The notes: a model not told the origin generated them from the sequence alone. A DNA stretch of 64,000 nt from Clostridia bacterium (GCA_017481575.1 JAFUPA010000008.1:36391-100390), one strand, 5' to 3'. Numbered from the stretch's first letter, positions 7,338 to 16,124 are shown. Made by a program: numbers and translations.

Positions 7338-9080
7338 CACTTCCATCTTTTCAACCTTGTCCCTCTCGGGTGTAACATTTACCGAGTAGTAAACGTGGTA
7401 AATCACCTTGCCCGGAGGCGCACCCTGTGGCTTTTTTAGGTGCTTGACGTAGGTGTAATCTACGGGGACGAGCTTTGCATCCCTTGCCTTGCTGTGGTAT
7501 GCCGCAATTTCAGCCGCTTCGACTATTGCATCGTCGCTGATTTCCTTGCCGTCACTCACAATTATAACGTGCGAGCCGGGGAATTTCTGCGTGTGTAGCC
7601 ACATATCACTTTTCTGTGCGGTCTTGAGCGACAGCTTGTCATTCTGCATATTGTTTCTGCCCACAAGCACCCTAAAGCCGTCAGTCGTTCTGTATTCCAT
7701 CGGCGGCAGGAGCTTTGGCTGCTTTGAGTTGTTTTTACGCTTGAATTTCATAAATCCGCTTATAACAAGCTCGTTTCTTATTTCTTCAATTTCAGCCTGC
7801 GTGCTCGCTCTGTCAAGTGCATCTGCAACGGTTTCGAGGTATTGCAGGTCGTTTTTGCCCTGCTCGATAAGCTCCGTCAGCATTGTTTCCGCCGTCTTTG
7901 CCTTGCGGTAATCCTTGAAATACTTTTGTGCATTTGCGGCAGGCGACTTTGACGGGTCAGCCTTTATTCGTATTATCTTATTCTCGTCATAATAGTTTTC
8001 AAGGTCGTAGAAAACAGCACCCTTTTCGAGCCTGTAAAGGTTGGCGTTTATAAGCTCTGCGCTTATCCTCAGAAGCTCACGGTCGGCACATTGCTTTAGC
8101 TCTGCTTGCTGAAGACTTATTTTTTTTGAAATTCTTGCAATTGCGGAATTCAAAAATTTAACCAGATCCTGTGCCTTCTGCCTTGTTCGGTCAAGTCTGT
8201 CACATTCAAAATAAAACTCGTCAAGCAGTTCGGAAAAGCTTGCCTTTTCCTCTGCGCTGTATTTTGTGCCGTACTGCTTTATGGGCATAAATGAAAAGTC
8301 AACGGGCTTGCCTGTTTCGTCCTTGAGCATAAACGGAACACCCTTGCCACTTGCAACAGTTTTTCTTAAATCATCAATTGCATCTGCAAGTGCGTAGAAG
8401 GTTTTGTCGCTTACCTCGTCAACATAAAGCTCGGCATTCTCTCCTGCAAGCTCACGGCTCGTAAGCGGAGAAACTCCCTGCAAGGTGCAGAGAATTGCCG
8501 ATGCGAGTGTTTTTGTCGGGTAAGTCTTAATCTGTGCAATTATGTTTTCGGTCGAATGTTCAACTATGTTTAATTTGTTCTGCGGAGGGGGAGAGGTGTA
8601 ATTGAAGCCGGGCAAAATCTGCCTTACGGTTGATTGGCTCAGGTCAACACGCTTGAGTGCGTCAACAATTTTCCCGTCACCGTCAAAAAGAATTATGTTG
8701 CTGTGCTTTGCCATAATTTCAATGGAAAGTGTCAGCTTAACTCTGTCTCCGATTTCGTTTGTTGCATCAAAATCAATGTAAAGCACTCGGTCAAGCTCGG
8801 ACTGTCTGATGTCTGTAAGGGCGGCATTAACGAGCCTTTTACGCATCAGCATACAAAACATCGGCGGAGTGGCAGGATTTTCGGGTGCGTGAGATGTAAA
8901 ATGAATTCTCGGGCTGTTTGCACGAACACTCAATAAAAGCTTCTTTGCACCGCCTTTGCCACGCAGATGAATAACCAGCTCCTCACGGGAGGGCTGGTGT
9001 ATTTTTTCAACACGGCTGAACTGCGCACCGTCCAATATTTCATTTTTTATAAGACTTAAAAATATACCGTCGAGTGCCAT
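7326..9080 (-). CDS. rqcH: RqcH (NFACT family ribosome quality-control factor)
   Basis: A 584-residue NFACT protein. The family binds obstructed 50S subunits and directs C-terminal Ala-tailing of stalled chains. The NFACT-N domain starts MALDGIFLSLIKNEI and carries the DR motif in ELDRVLYIDF; a coiled coil lies in the middle; the C-terminal NFACT-R domain has DMWLHTQKFPGSHVII. Length is normal. GGAG precedes the ATG. It follows nif3 by two bases and is the last gene of the DUF1858-trmK-nif3-rqcH operon. Confidence 0.94.
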   Translation of the reverse strand: MALDGIFLSLIKNEILDGAQFSRVEKIHQPSREELVIHLRGKGGAKKLLLSVRANSPRIHFTSHAPENPATPPMFCMLMRKRLVNAALTDIRQSELDRVLYIDFDATNEIGDRVKLTLSIEIMAKHSNIILFDGDGKIVDALKRVDLSQSTVRQILPGFNYTSPPPQNKLNIVEHSTENIIAQIKTYPTKTLASAILCTLQGVSPLTSRELAGENAELYVDEVSDKTFYALADAIDDLRKTVASGKGVPFMLKDETGKPVDFSFMPIKQYGTKYSAEEKASFSELLDEFYFECDRLDRTRQKAQDLVKFLNSAIARISKKISLQQAELKQCADRELLRISAELINANLYRLEKGAVFYDLENYYDENKIIRIKADPSKSPAANAQKYFKDYRKAKTAETMLTELIEQGKNDLQYLETVADALDRASTQAEIEEIRNELVISGFMKFKRKNNSKQPKLLPPMEYRTTDGFRVLVGRNNMQNDKLSLKTAQKSDMWLHTQKFPGSHVIIVSDGKEISDDAIVEAAEIAAYHSKARDAKLVPVDYTYVKHLKKPQGAPPGKVIYHVYYSVNVTPERDKVEKMEVKRT

Positions 9081-9082
9081 AA

Positions 9083-9820
9083 TTACTCCGTAAACTTAAC
9101 AGGGTTTTCCTGCTTGATGTCAATAATTTCAATACCCTCAAACTGTTCCTGCAATTTTTTTGCAATCACGGGAACAACGGGGATTTCTGTTTCGTAATGT
9201 CCTGCGGCAATGAGTGTGATTCCTGCACTTACCGCATCAAGAAAGTCGTTGTGCTTTGCGTCACCTGTAATAAAAGCGTCAACTGCGCCTGCTTCAAACA
9301 TAAGCGAAGCGCCGCCGCCCGTACACATTGCTGTCTTGCGGATTTTCTTTCCGCCGTCGGCAAAGCGAACTGTTGTGCCGAGCTTTTCAGCAATATGTGA
9401 AGCAAGACTTTCTGCCGTTGTTTCTTCAATATCGGCAAAACGCATAATCGGGTTTTCACCCTTGTATGCCTTAAAGCCGAGCAAATCTGCAAGCGAATCG
9501 TTTGTGCCGCCGTCTGCCATGTCAAGCGGAGTGTGACAGCAGATTGCGTTAATCGAGTTCGATGCCAGTTCAAACGGAACACTGCCCTTTGTAAAGCTCT
9601 TCATTGCGTTAAAAATAACAGGGTGGTGGCTGATGATAAGGTTTGCGCCCAGCTCCTTTGCCTTTTCAACTGACCACAGGTCAATGTCAAGCACAACAAC
9701 AGCCTTTTTAACTTCGGCGTTCATGTCGCCCACAAGCATACCGCTGTTGTCCCAAGCCTCCTGCGTGTCAATGGGAGCAAGAGTGTTAAGGTAATCAAAA
9801 AAATCTCTTACGCTTACCAT
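9083..9820 (-). CDS. Nif3-like dinuclear metal-centre protein
   Basis: A 245-residue Nif3/YqfO family protein. Metal ligands are visible in ISHHPVIF, CCHTPLDMADGGTND and AGHYETE. Members form hexameric toroids with a dinuclear metal site; the reaction is not settled, though a GTP cyclohydrolase-like role has been proposed. It overlaps trmK by seven bases, the usual Firmicutes arrangement. GAGGTG lies upstream of the ATG. The insert domain of longer YqfO proteins is absent. Confidence 0.92.
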   Translation of the reverse strand: MVSVRDFFDYLNTLAPIDTQEAWDNSGMLVGDMNAEVKKAVVVLDIDLWSVEKAKELGANLIISHHPVIFNAMKSFTKGSVPFELASNSINAICCHTPLDMADGGTNDSLADLLGFKAYKGENPIMRFADIEETTAESLASHIAEKLGTTVRFADGGKKIRKTAMCTGGGASLMFEAGAVDAFITGDAKHNDFLDAVSAGITLIAAGHYETEIPVVPVIAKKLQEQFEGIEIIDIKQENPVKFTE

Positions 9821-10491
9821 TTCTTCACCTCGTCAAGTATGTATTGAAGAGAGGGGATTTCCTCGTTTGTCGGGTCAATCTTGTTAAGTGCCGAATGACG
9901 GATTTGAACACGGCGAAGCTTCTTTTGGCAAAATGCGTCGGAAGCGTCGTCCTCACGGTAGAAGAAGTCGCCGAACATATCCTCAATCGGGTCATGCTCT
10001 TTTTGCTTGCCTGTATAAACGGCAGACATACAGATGTAAGGCTTCTTGTCGTCAATGCAAGATTCCTCTTCAATAATCTCAAAGCCGTTCTTCCAAAGCC
10101 ACCTTCTGACGATTTCGTCGTGAGATTGTGGCTGCAGAATCAGCTTGTATTTTTCATTTTTAATCCACGGTGCATCTTCAAGAATTTCGGAGATGAGTAT
10201 ACCGCCCATACCTGCAATCACAATGTCGTCCACCTCGTCGGGCAGGATATTGCGAAGTCCATTGGAACGACGCAACTGCACCTTGTCGGCAATGCCGTAA
10301 GTGTTAACGGTTGCTTCAGCGTTATCCAATGGACCTTTTCTCAAGTCTGCGGCGATGGCGCAGGGAACTGCACCGTCGAGTATAAGAGCAGTCGGAAGGT
10401 AAGCGTGGTCTGTGCCGATGTCTGCAACACGCACGCCACGCCTGACCATCTGAGCCGCCATATTCAGTCTTGGTTTAAGCTCTAATTTCAT
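9814..10491 (-). CDS. trmK: tRNA (adenine(22)-N1)-methyltransferase
   Basis: A 225-residue class I SAM methyltransferase. The SAM site VADIGTDHAYLP is near residue 20, with AADLRKGPL and VIAGMGGILISEIL following, all characteristic of TrmK. It methylates A22 in tRNAs carrying a purine there. It overlaps both neighbours (nif3 downstream by 7 bases, the DUF1858 gene upstream by 4), so expression is coupled. Confidence 0.93.
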   Translation of the reverse strand: MKLELKPRLNMAAQMVRRGVRVADIGTDHAYLPTALILDGAVPCAIAADLRKGPLDNAEATVNTYGIADKVQLRRSNGLRNILPDEVDDIVIAGMGGILISEILEDAPWIKNEKYKLILQPQSHDEIVRRWLWKNGFEIIEEESCIDDKKPYICMSAVYTGKQKEHDPIEDMFGDFFYREDDASDAFCQKKLRRVQIRHSALNKIDPTNEEIPSLQYILDEVKKW

Positions 10492-10691
10492 TTGCTTGCG
10501 AGATATGCGTTAATGTCAGCAACAAGGTCGTCAACGTCAACACCGTGCACCTGGCAAGCCATTTCAAGGCTTTCACCTCTTGCAGAGGGGCAACCGAGGC
10601 AGTGCATACCCATATTAAGGAAAAACTGTGCAGTACCTACGTCAGCGTCAAGAATATCACCGATAAGCATATCTTTTGTTACTTCTGTCAT
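10488..10691 (-). CDS. DUF1858 domain protein
   Basis: A 67-residue protein made of a single DUF1858 domain: it starts VTKDMLIGDILD and holds the conserved MHCLGCPSARGESLEMAC, with a CxxC pair that may bind metal or act in redox. The domain also forms the N-terminus of the ScdA/RIC iron-sulfur repair proteins. First gene of the trmK operon, with CGGAGG upstream. The function of the stand-alone form is not known. Confidence 0.88.
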   Translation of the reverse strand: MTEVTKDMLIGDILDADVGTAQFFLNMGMHCLGCPSARGESLEMACQVHGVDVDDLVADINAYLASK

Positions 10692-10723
10692 TATAAAAAC
10701 CTCCGAATTTTTGATACATATAT

Positions 10724-10751
10724 ATTATACACATTTCTTCTGTATTTTCAA
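10724..10751 (-). promoter_or_regulatory. Promoter of the DUF1858-trmK-nif3-rqcH operon
   Basis: On the minus strand TTGAAA (10751-10746) and a consensus TATAAT (10729-10724) are separated by 16 bases, about 30 bases ahead of the DUF1858 start. Confidence 0.7.
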
Positions 10752-10768
10752 GTGATATAAAATTTTAC

Positions 10769-10797
10769 TTTTCAAATCTATATAAAGATGTTATAAT
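10769..10797 (+). promoter_or_regulatory. Promoter of ispE
   Basis: Consensus -10 TATAAT (10792-10797) with an extended TG (10789-10790). A weak -35 TTTTCA (10769-10774) lies 17 bases before. It faces away from the promoter of the trmK operon. Confidence 0.6.
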
Positions 10798-10828
10798 AAA
10801 AGCAACAAAATTATTTTGAGGTATTAAA

Positions 10829-11701
10829 ATGAAAGTTACTTACGATGCGGCGGCAAAAATCAACCTTATGCTTGACATTCTTGCACGCCTTGATAACGGA
10901 TACCACAGCCTTTTTATGCTTATGCAGTCTGTTGACCTTTACGATACAGTCTCGGTCGAAACCGACGACAGCGGCAAAATCAGCATCACCTCAAACGAGG
11001 AGGGTATTCCGTGCGATAAAAGAAACATTGCTTACAAGGCGGCGGAAGCCTTCTTCGGTGCAACGGGTGTTAAAAATCCCGGTGTCGCAATCCACCTTGA
11101 AAAGCGCATCCCGTTTGAAGCGGGAATGGCGGGCGGAAGTGCCGACGGCGCCGCAGTTATTGCCGCACTTAACGATATTTTTGAAATAAACCTAACAAAT
11201 GCAGAGCTTTGCAAAATCGGACTTAAGGTCGGTGCAGATGTTCCTTTCTGCCTTACGGGTGGTACCTGCCTTGCACAGAATGTCGGCGAAATTCTTTCTC
11301 CCTTGCCACCGCTTGAGGATTGCTATATCGTCCTTGCAAAGCCCGAGAGGGGAGTTTCAACCAAGGAAGCATTTGCCGCATTTGACACGGCAACAAATCT
11401 TCGCCACCTTGACACCTGCGCAATGCTTTATGCAGCTTCACAGGGTGATTTGTACGGCATTTGCAAGCACACAAAAAATGTCTTTGAACAGCTTATCGAA
11501 GTACCCGAGCGTGTGCCGATAAAATCAACACTTAACCGCCACGGCGCACTTGCCGCTTGTATGAGCGGAAGCGGTCCGACAGTTTACGGAATTTTTGACG
11601 ACGAGTCAAAGGCACAGTCTGCCGCCTCGGCACTCAAATCCCTTGTCAAAAACATTTATATAACAAAGCCCGTCAAGAGCGGACTTGTCAGAAAAAATTA
11701 A
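10829..11701 (+). CDS. ispE: 4-diphosphocytidyl-2-C-methyl-D-erythritol kinase
   Basis: A 290-residue GHMP kinase of the MEP isoprenoid pathway that phosphorylates CDP-methylerythritol. Visible motifs are AAKINLMLDI at the N-terminus, the ATP loop EAGMAGGSADGAAV, GADVPFCLTGG and ACMSGSGPTVYGIF. Length is typical. Monocistronic, with its own extended -10 promoter and a terminator directly behind. Confidence 0.95.
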   Translation: MKVTYDAAAKINLMLDILARLDNGYHSLFMLMQSVDLYDTVSVETDDSGKISITSNEEGIPCDKRNIAYKAAEAFFGATGVKNPGVAIHLEKRIPFEAGMAGGSADGAAVIAALNDIFEINLTNAELCKIGLKVGADVPFCLTGGTCLAQNVGEILSPLPPLEDCYIVLAKPERGVSTKEAFAAFDTATNLRHLDTCAMLYAASQGDLYGICKHTKNVFEQLIEVPERVPIKSTLNRHGALAACMSGSGPTVYGIFDDESKAQSAASALKSLVKNIYITKPVKSGLVRKN

Positions 11702-11717
11702 AAATATACAAAACAAA

Positions 11718-11750
11718 ACGTCTCGGACATTCCTGCCCGAGACGTAATTT
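11718..11750. terminator. Terminator between ispE and the dockerin pair
   Basis: Stem ACGTCTCGG (11718-11726) pairs with CCGAGACGT (11737-11745) and is followed by AATTTTT. It ends ispE and probably also the convergent dockerin operon. Confidence 0.8.
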
Positions 11751-11765
11751 TTATGCTGTTTTACA

Positions 11766-12779
11766 TTACTGCCAAGTGAATGTTACAGAGTTCTTTGCAA
11801 GGTTAACGTGGTAGTTTTCACCCTTAACAAACTCAAAATCTCTTGAAGAATATGTTGCGTTGTGCTCAATCTTCGAAACATTTTCAAGACCCTCGATGAA
11901 AGCGAGCATCATTTCTGTGTCTGTAAAGTTAAGTGTTGCATCGAGTGCAAGGTCGTCTGTTGCGGTCGGCTGTGTGCCCCAGCCTGTAAGAGCACCGGGA
12001 ACAAAGCCTGTGAGCCACCATGAATACTGCTGACCTCTTGAGAAGAGGAGGTTGTTGTTTCTGTAAAGGCTCATGCTCATCTTAATAAGCATTTCGTCGT
12101 CAGCACACTTGTAGTAGTTAACGCCGTTTTCATCCATCAACGGGTCGTCAAAGTCACGGTAGTAAAGACCGATTTCAGCACCGATAAGTACCCAACCGTA
12201 CTGACCCTTCCAAAGCTGAACCATCCATTCCTTATTGTCATATTCAAAGAAAATTCTTGTTGTGTCAAACCAGCAGATGATTACGGGAGCGGCAACGTCA
12301 TAGATGAAGGTGTAGCCGAATGTTCTCTGCCAAGCATTACTTGAAGCATAGAAAACACCTTCTCTTGCGTCATATGAGAAGCCGAGCAAGCCCGAGCCGT
12401 CCTCGTTTGTAACCTGACCTGTTGCAGGGTCGTACCAGAAACCGCCGATGATTTCAACACGTCCAGAATCAACAGGAGCACCTGCAGGGAAATGAGCGAT
12501 TTTACCAACTGAATAGTGAAGTATGTAGAGAGCGTCTGTAGAGTTGATTTTGCCGTTGCCGTCAACATCAGCTGCTTTCTTTTCTGCTTCGGTCAAAGTT
12601 TCCTGACCTGTGCAGTATCTTACAACAATAAGAGCATCAAAAGAGTTGATTGCTGCGTCACTGTTAGCGTCACCGAGCGAGTTATCTGCGGCACTTGTGG
12701 TAACTGCAAACATTGCAAATGTGCCTGCAAAAATGCACAATGAGATAATGATTGAAACAATTGATTTTGCGACTTTCAT
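11766..12779 (-). CDS. Secreted dockerin protein with DUF4474-like domain
   Basis: A 337-residue exported protein: Sec signal peptide (basic MKVAK, hydrophobic core, cut near TTSAA), then a type I dockerin with two calcium-loop repeats (GDANSDAAINSFDAL and DVDGNGKINSTDAL), then a globular domain with the DUF4474 pattern FGYTFIYDVAAP, IFFEYDNKEWMVQLWKGQYG and IGAEIGLYYR. Dockerins bind cohesins on scaffold or surface proteins. An N-terminal dockerin is less usual. It follows the other minus-strand dockerin gene by 13 bases. Function of the C-terminal domain is unknown. Confidence 0.88.
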   Translation of the reverse strand: MKVAKSIVSIIISLCIFAGTFAMFAVTTSAADNSLGDANSDAAINSFDALIVVRYCTGQETLTEAEKKAADVDGNGKINSTDALYILHYSVGKIAHFPAGAPVDSGRVEIIGGFWYDPATGQVTNEDGSGLLGFSYDAREGVFYASSNAWQRTFGYTFIYDVAAPVIICWFDTTRIFFEYDNKEWMVQLWKGQYGWVLIGAEIGLYYRDFDDPLMDENGVNYYKCADDEMLIKMSMSLYRNNNLLFSRGQQYSWWLTGFVPGALTGWGTQPTATDDLALDATLNFTDTEMMLAFIEGLENVSKIEHNATYSSRDFEFVKGENYHVNLAKNSVTFTWQ

Positions 12780-12792
12780 TTTAGGTTACCTC

Positions 12793-13662
12793 CTAGAAAG
12801 ATGTGATTTTACCGACAACGTACTGCAGAACGGTTAAAGCGTCGGTTGAGTTAACCTTACCGTCTTTTGTAACGTCAGCCTGTGTTGTCTGTGTGCTGTC
12901 AAGGGTCACCTTGCCGACAGAGCTCTGTAAAATGATAAGAGCATCAAAAGAGTTGATTGCGTAGTCACCGTTAACGTCGCCGAGGAGCTTTGTATCCTTT
13001 GTAAGGAAATTTACGGTGAAAGGAGCTCTCTTGCCGCCGAATGTTGCGTAAAGTGTAGCTTCACCGGGCTCAGCGGAGTCAACTCCTTGAGCAACAGACC
13101 AGCCGATAAGCTGATTGTCGGGATAGGAGATACTCTTCGTTGTTCCGTCTGTGTACTTGACCTTAAGCTTAATGCCCGTAAGGTCAAATTCCGTAAATTC
13201 AACATCACCGAGAGCGCCCATAACCCAGTCTTCATCTTCAATAAGATTGGTCTTTTTTGGGGGAGTAACAACGCTTACGCTTTCAACCTCAACGAGCTTT
13301 ACCGTAAGAGTTGCATAAACGCTTGACGGGAAGTTGTCGCAGTAGATTCGCATTGTGTTGTTACCTGCTGTCCAAGTACCGGAATCAGCCTTTGTGTACA
13401 TATTCGGCCACTTGTTAACGGCGTATTCAACCGTTTTTGAATTGTAAGAAAGTACCGTGCCCGAAATGTCAAAATCACCGCCGACCAAAGCAATTTTACC
13501 CGCCTTGTTGTAGGTCCAGTCAATGCCCTGGTAATATGAAGTCTGTGCAGGCATTTTAACAATCGTAACGTTAGCCGCTACTGCAGCCACTCCCATAACG
13601 GAAAAGGCAAGCAAAAAAGCAAGTGCCAACGAAAGAGCGCTTTTAAAAGCAGATTTTTTCAT
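12793..13662 (-). CDS. Secreted Ig-like protein with C-terminal dockerin
   Basis: A 289-residue exported protein with a signal peptide (MKKSAFKSALSLALAFLLAF, cut near VAA). It has two bacterial Ig-like (Big_3-type) domains, marked by QGIDWTYNKAGKIAL...GGDFDISG and DWVMGALGDVEFTEFDLTGIKLKVKYTDGT. A C-terminal type I dockerin follows, with GDVNGDYAINSFDAL and DVTKDGKVNSTDAL. No catalytic domain is seen, so it may be adhesive or structural. It leads a two-gene operon driven by a consensus promoter. Confidence 0.87.
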   Translation of the reverse strand: MKKSAFKSALSLALAFLLAFSVMGVAAVAANVTIVKMPAQTSYYQGIDWTYNKAGKIALVGGDFDISGTVLSYNSKTVEYAVNKWPNMYTKADSGTWTAGNNTMRIYCDNFPSSVYATLTVKLVEVESVSVVTPPKKTNLIEDEDWVMGALGDVEFTEFDLTGIKLKVKYTDGTTKSISYPDNQLIGWSVAQGVDSAEPGEATLYATFGGKRAPFTVNFLTKDTKLLGDVNGDYAINSFDALIILQSSVGKVTLDSTQTTQADVTKDGKVNSTDALTVLQYVVGKITSF

Positions 13663-13699
13663 TCCTCATTCCTCCTTAAAGCAGATTATATGCTTTTAT

Positions 13700-13728
13700 A
13701 TTATACATTATAAATGCACATATGTCAA
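13700..13728 (-). promoter_or_regulatory. Consensus promoter of the minus-strand dockerin pair
   Basis: On the minus strand a perfect TTGACA (13728-13723) and perfect TATAAT (13705-13700) are 17 bases apart. The start codon is about 40 bases downstream. Confidence 0.85.
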
Positions 13729-13776
13729 TCTTATGCCGTTAATTTAGAAAGCAGAAATCCAAGGTATATTTTTCTA

Positions 13777-13805
13777 TTGACAAGCAGTTGATATTGTTAT
13801 ATAAT
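13777..13805 (+). promoter_or_regulatory. Consensus promoter of the plus-strand dockerin gene
   Basis: Perfect TTGACA (13777-13782), 17-base spacer and perfect TATAAT (13800-13805), about 70 bases ahead of the dockerin gene. With the divergent promoter at 13700-13728, both sides of this locus carry full-consensus sigma-A promoters. Confidence 0.85.
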
Positions 13806-13877
13806 AATCCCAAATATAATGCACAAGATGTGGTATTGTTTCTGTTTTTACCCACCTTGGCATAAATTACGAAATGG

Positions 13878-14873
13878 ATGAGAAAAATGAAAAAATTATC
13901 TTTAAGGGTAATTGCGGCAGTCTTGTCTCTTCTCGTAGCTTTAAGCTGTTCGGTTTCCGCTTTTGCGGCGGAGGGCAGATACGGCGACGTGAATGCAGAC
14001 GGTAAGGTTAACTCAACCGATGCTTTGAGCGTTCTCAAGCACGCTGTCGGTTCGAGCTATCTTGCAGAGGAGTATCTTTTCTGGGCAGACGTTAATGCTG
14101 ATACCAAAATCAACTCAACCGATGCTCTTGAAATTCTCCAGTACGCTGTCGGCAAGATAACAAGGTTCTCGGCAGAGATTGCAATTGCAAAGCCCGAAAC
14201 AAAAGAGGAAATCCTTGCTCTTTACGCAGAGACAATCAGCAAAGCAAGAGAAGAAATCCCCGCATATAAGATTAAGACAACAACAGAAGTGTTTGATATT
14301 GAAATCGGCACCTCGGGTCCTATATCAATTATGTACAAGCCATCAGACCTTGAGCAAATGAAGCAGGATATGATGACTACGGACGTAACGACCAACGTTT
14401 TCAGACAGGGCACACAGAGCGCTCTTGCAAACCTTCCGTTGGACAGTGTTATTACTGACACATCAAAGTACAAGTCAATAAAGTGTACAGTTCTTGCAGA
14501 CGGAAACTACCAGCTTGATATAAGCTTCAAGGACGAAAAAAATCCGGGTTCTGAAACACCGATTGTTAAAATGCTCGGTCTTCCCGATTACGCAGCATTC
14601 AAGGCTTCGCTTGAAAACTCAACGGAGAACACAATTGTAATTCCGACAGAAGATGGCGATGTTACAATTGAACTTGACGTTACGGTAAACAGCCTTGAAT
14701 ACAAAAACGCTTCAATTTCCTGCGTTGTTTCAAGCACAACCGGAGAGATTGTTTCTCTTAAGGTTGCGGTAGATATTAAGAACGATGTTAAAACAGATCT
14801 TGGTCTGTTAGGTTCAATGACAACCGTTCAGTCAGTAAAGAATACCCTCGAGTATTCAAACTTTATTTATTAA
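13878..14873 (+). CDS. Secreted protein with N-terminal dockerin, unknown C-terminal domain
   Basis: A 331-residue exported protein. Signal peptide (KKLSLRVIAAVLSLLVALS, cut near AFAA), then a type I dockerin with repeats GDVNADGKVNSTDAL and DVNADTKINSTDAL, then about 230 residues of mixed beta structure with no family I recognise. The cysteine in the signal core is not a clear lipobox. ATG 13887 is an alternative start that only shortens the signal peptide. It diverges from the other two dockerin genes. Confidence 0.85.
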   Translation: MRKMKKLSLRVIAAVLSLLVALSCSVSAFAAEGRYGDVNADGKVNSTDALSVLKHAVGSSYLAEEYLFWADVNADTKINSTDALEILQYAVGKITRFSAEIAIAKPETKEEILALYAETISKAREEIPAYKIKTTTEVFDIEIGTSGPISIMYKPSDLEQMKQDMMTTDVTTNVFRQGTQSALANLPLDSVITDTSKYKSIKCTVLADGNYQLDISFKDEKNPGSETPIVKMLGLPDYAAFKASLENSTENTIVIPTEDGDVTIELDVTVNSLEYKNASISCVVSSTTGEIVSLKVAVDIKNDVKTDLGLLGSMTTVQSVKNTLEYSNFIY

Positions 14874-14968
14874 GTTTTAGCTCATCGGGCGTTTTCGCCT
14901 AAATGTCCGGTGTCTAAATATATGTGCATTTAGTACAAATCTAAAAAGGAGAAAATGGTGATTATACG

Positions 14969-15910
14969 ATGAACAAATTTGCTAAAATTGCATCAATTGT
15001 AATGGCAATTGCACTTGCTGTTTCAATGATTACATTTGCTTTTGCTGCATCTGCTGCAACATTCTCTCTCAACGTTGTTGAAGAGAGTGATACAGAAGTT
15101 GTTGTATCTGTTAAGCTTGAAAGCGGTTCTTTCGCTGCTGTTCGTTTCCTCGTTGAAGCAACAAGCGATAACATCGGTGCTTGCAAGGAAATCGTTCCTG
15201 CTGACGAGAATGCACCCGCTGCTTCATTTGTAGAGACAGGTTTGTCTTCTATCATCTACTTTATGTCAGAGTATGATGAGGCCGGCGAACTCTTCTACTA
15301 CACATTTGAGAAGACAAGTGCAGATAAGGTAACAAAGGATGACATCAGCGCATCAATCATGGAATGTTCAAACCTCGCAGCTGAAGAATTTGAAGCTGAA
15401 ATGGTAAACAACCTTCCTGCTGCTGAAGTTCCGACAGAGCCTTCAACAGAAGCAACTGAGCCTTCAACAGAGGCAACTGAGCCTTCAACAGAGGCAACTG
15501 AGCCTTCAACAGAAGCAACAGAGCCTTCAACAGAAGCTACAGAGCCTTCGACAGAAGCAACTGAGCCTTCAACAGAGGCTACAGAGCCTTCAACAGAAGC
15601 AACTGAGCCTTCAACAGAGGCTACAGAGCCTTCAACAGAAGCAACTGAGCCTTCAACAGAAGCAACAGAGCCTTCAACAGAAGCTACAGAGCCTTCAACA
15701 GAAGCTACAGAGCCTTCAACAGAGGCTACAGAGCCTTCAGAGGATAAGACTGATGCTCCCGTTGCTGAGGACAACACAACAACAGCTCCTGCAGATGGTG
15801 ACGTTGTTAACCCTGACACAGGCGACAGCGTAACAGCTACAGCAGCTATTGTTTCTCTTCTCGCAGTAAGCGGTGCAGCACTTGTTGCACTTCGCAAGAA
15901 GGAAGACTAA
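14969..15910 (+). CDS. Wall-anchored repeat protein with cohesin-like domain
   Basis: A 313-residue surface protein. Signal peptide (residues 1-29), a globular domain of about 120 residues (FSLNVVEESDTEVVVSVKLES...YYTFEKTSADKVTKDDISASI) whose pattern resembles a cohesin, then 14 copies of TEPSTEA and a Thr/Pro spacer. It ends in a sorting-type tail: NPDTGD, a hydrophobic span, and RKKED. The repeat acts as an extended wall-spanning stalk. The cohesin assignment is inferred from weak similarity and from the three dockerin genes next door. No sortase gene is in the window. Confidence 0.82.
   Translation: MNKFAKIASIVMAIALAVSMITFAFAASAATFSLNVVEESDTEVVVSVKLESGSFAAVRFLVEATSDNIGACKEIVPADENAPAASFVETGLSSIIYFMSEYDEAGELFYYTFEKTSADKVTKDDISASIMECSNLAAEEFEAEMVNNLPAAEVPTEPSTEATEPSTEATEPSTEATEPSTEATEPSTEATEPSTEATEPSTEATEPSTEATEPSTEATEPSTEATEPSTEATEPSTEATEPSTEATEPSTEATEPSEDKTDAPVAEDNTTTAPADGDVVNPDTGDSVTATAAIVSLLAVSGAALVALRKKED
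15434..15739 (+). repeat. 21-bp tandem minisatellite encoding TEPSTEA
   Basis: Fourteen full 21-bp units plus a partial unit. Units differ mainly at third positions (GCA/GCT, GAA/GAG, ACA/ACT), so protein is kept while DNA varies. It is coding and in frame, and lies between the globular domain and the anchor of the surface protein. Confidence 0.95.
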
Positions 15911-15971
15911 TTTAAGTTCACAAGGGGATTATTCCGGATAACTCCCTTATGATACCAAACTTTTAACGCCC

Positions 15972-16009
15972 CCACACAGACCTATGGGCGTATGGTCTGT
16001 GTGGTTTTT
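15972..16009 (+). terminator. Terminator of the wall-anchored protein
   Basis: An 11-bp stem (15972-15982 and 15994-16004) is followed directly by TTTTT. Confidence 0.88.
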
Positions 16010-16029
16010 CTTGTTTATAAGTGTTGAAG

Positions 16030-16053
16030 CGGTGAGAAAACTCACCGTTTTTT
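16030..16053 (+). terminator. Second terminator
   Basis: A 7-bp stem CGGTGAG/CTCACCG (16030-16036 and 16041-16047) with an AAAA loop is followed by six T, 20 bases after the first terminator. It acts as a backup stop. Confidence 0.75.
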
Positions 16054-16124
16054 ATTTTGCCCAAAATCCATGTTAAATAAAAATGTTTGCTTAAATTTTA
16101 ATTTGTGGAGATGTTTTTAATACA

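Noticed and set aside
15434-15739. A possible CRISPR array
   Set aside because: Units are contiguous 21-bp coding repeats with no spacers.
15298-15897. A 199-codon minus-strand frame of repeated SVASVEG units
   Set aside because: It is the antisense shadow of the TEPSTEA repeat; the plus-strand gene has signal peptide, anchor and ribosome site.
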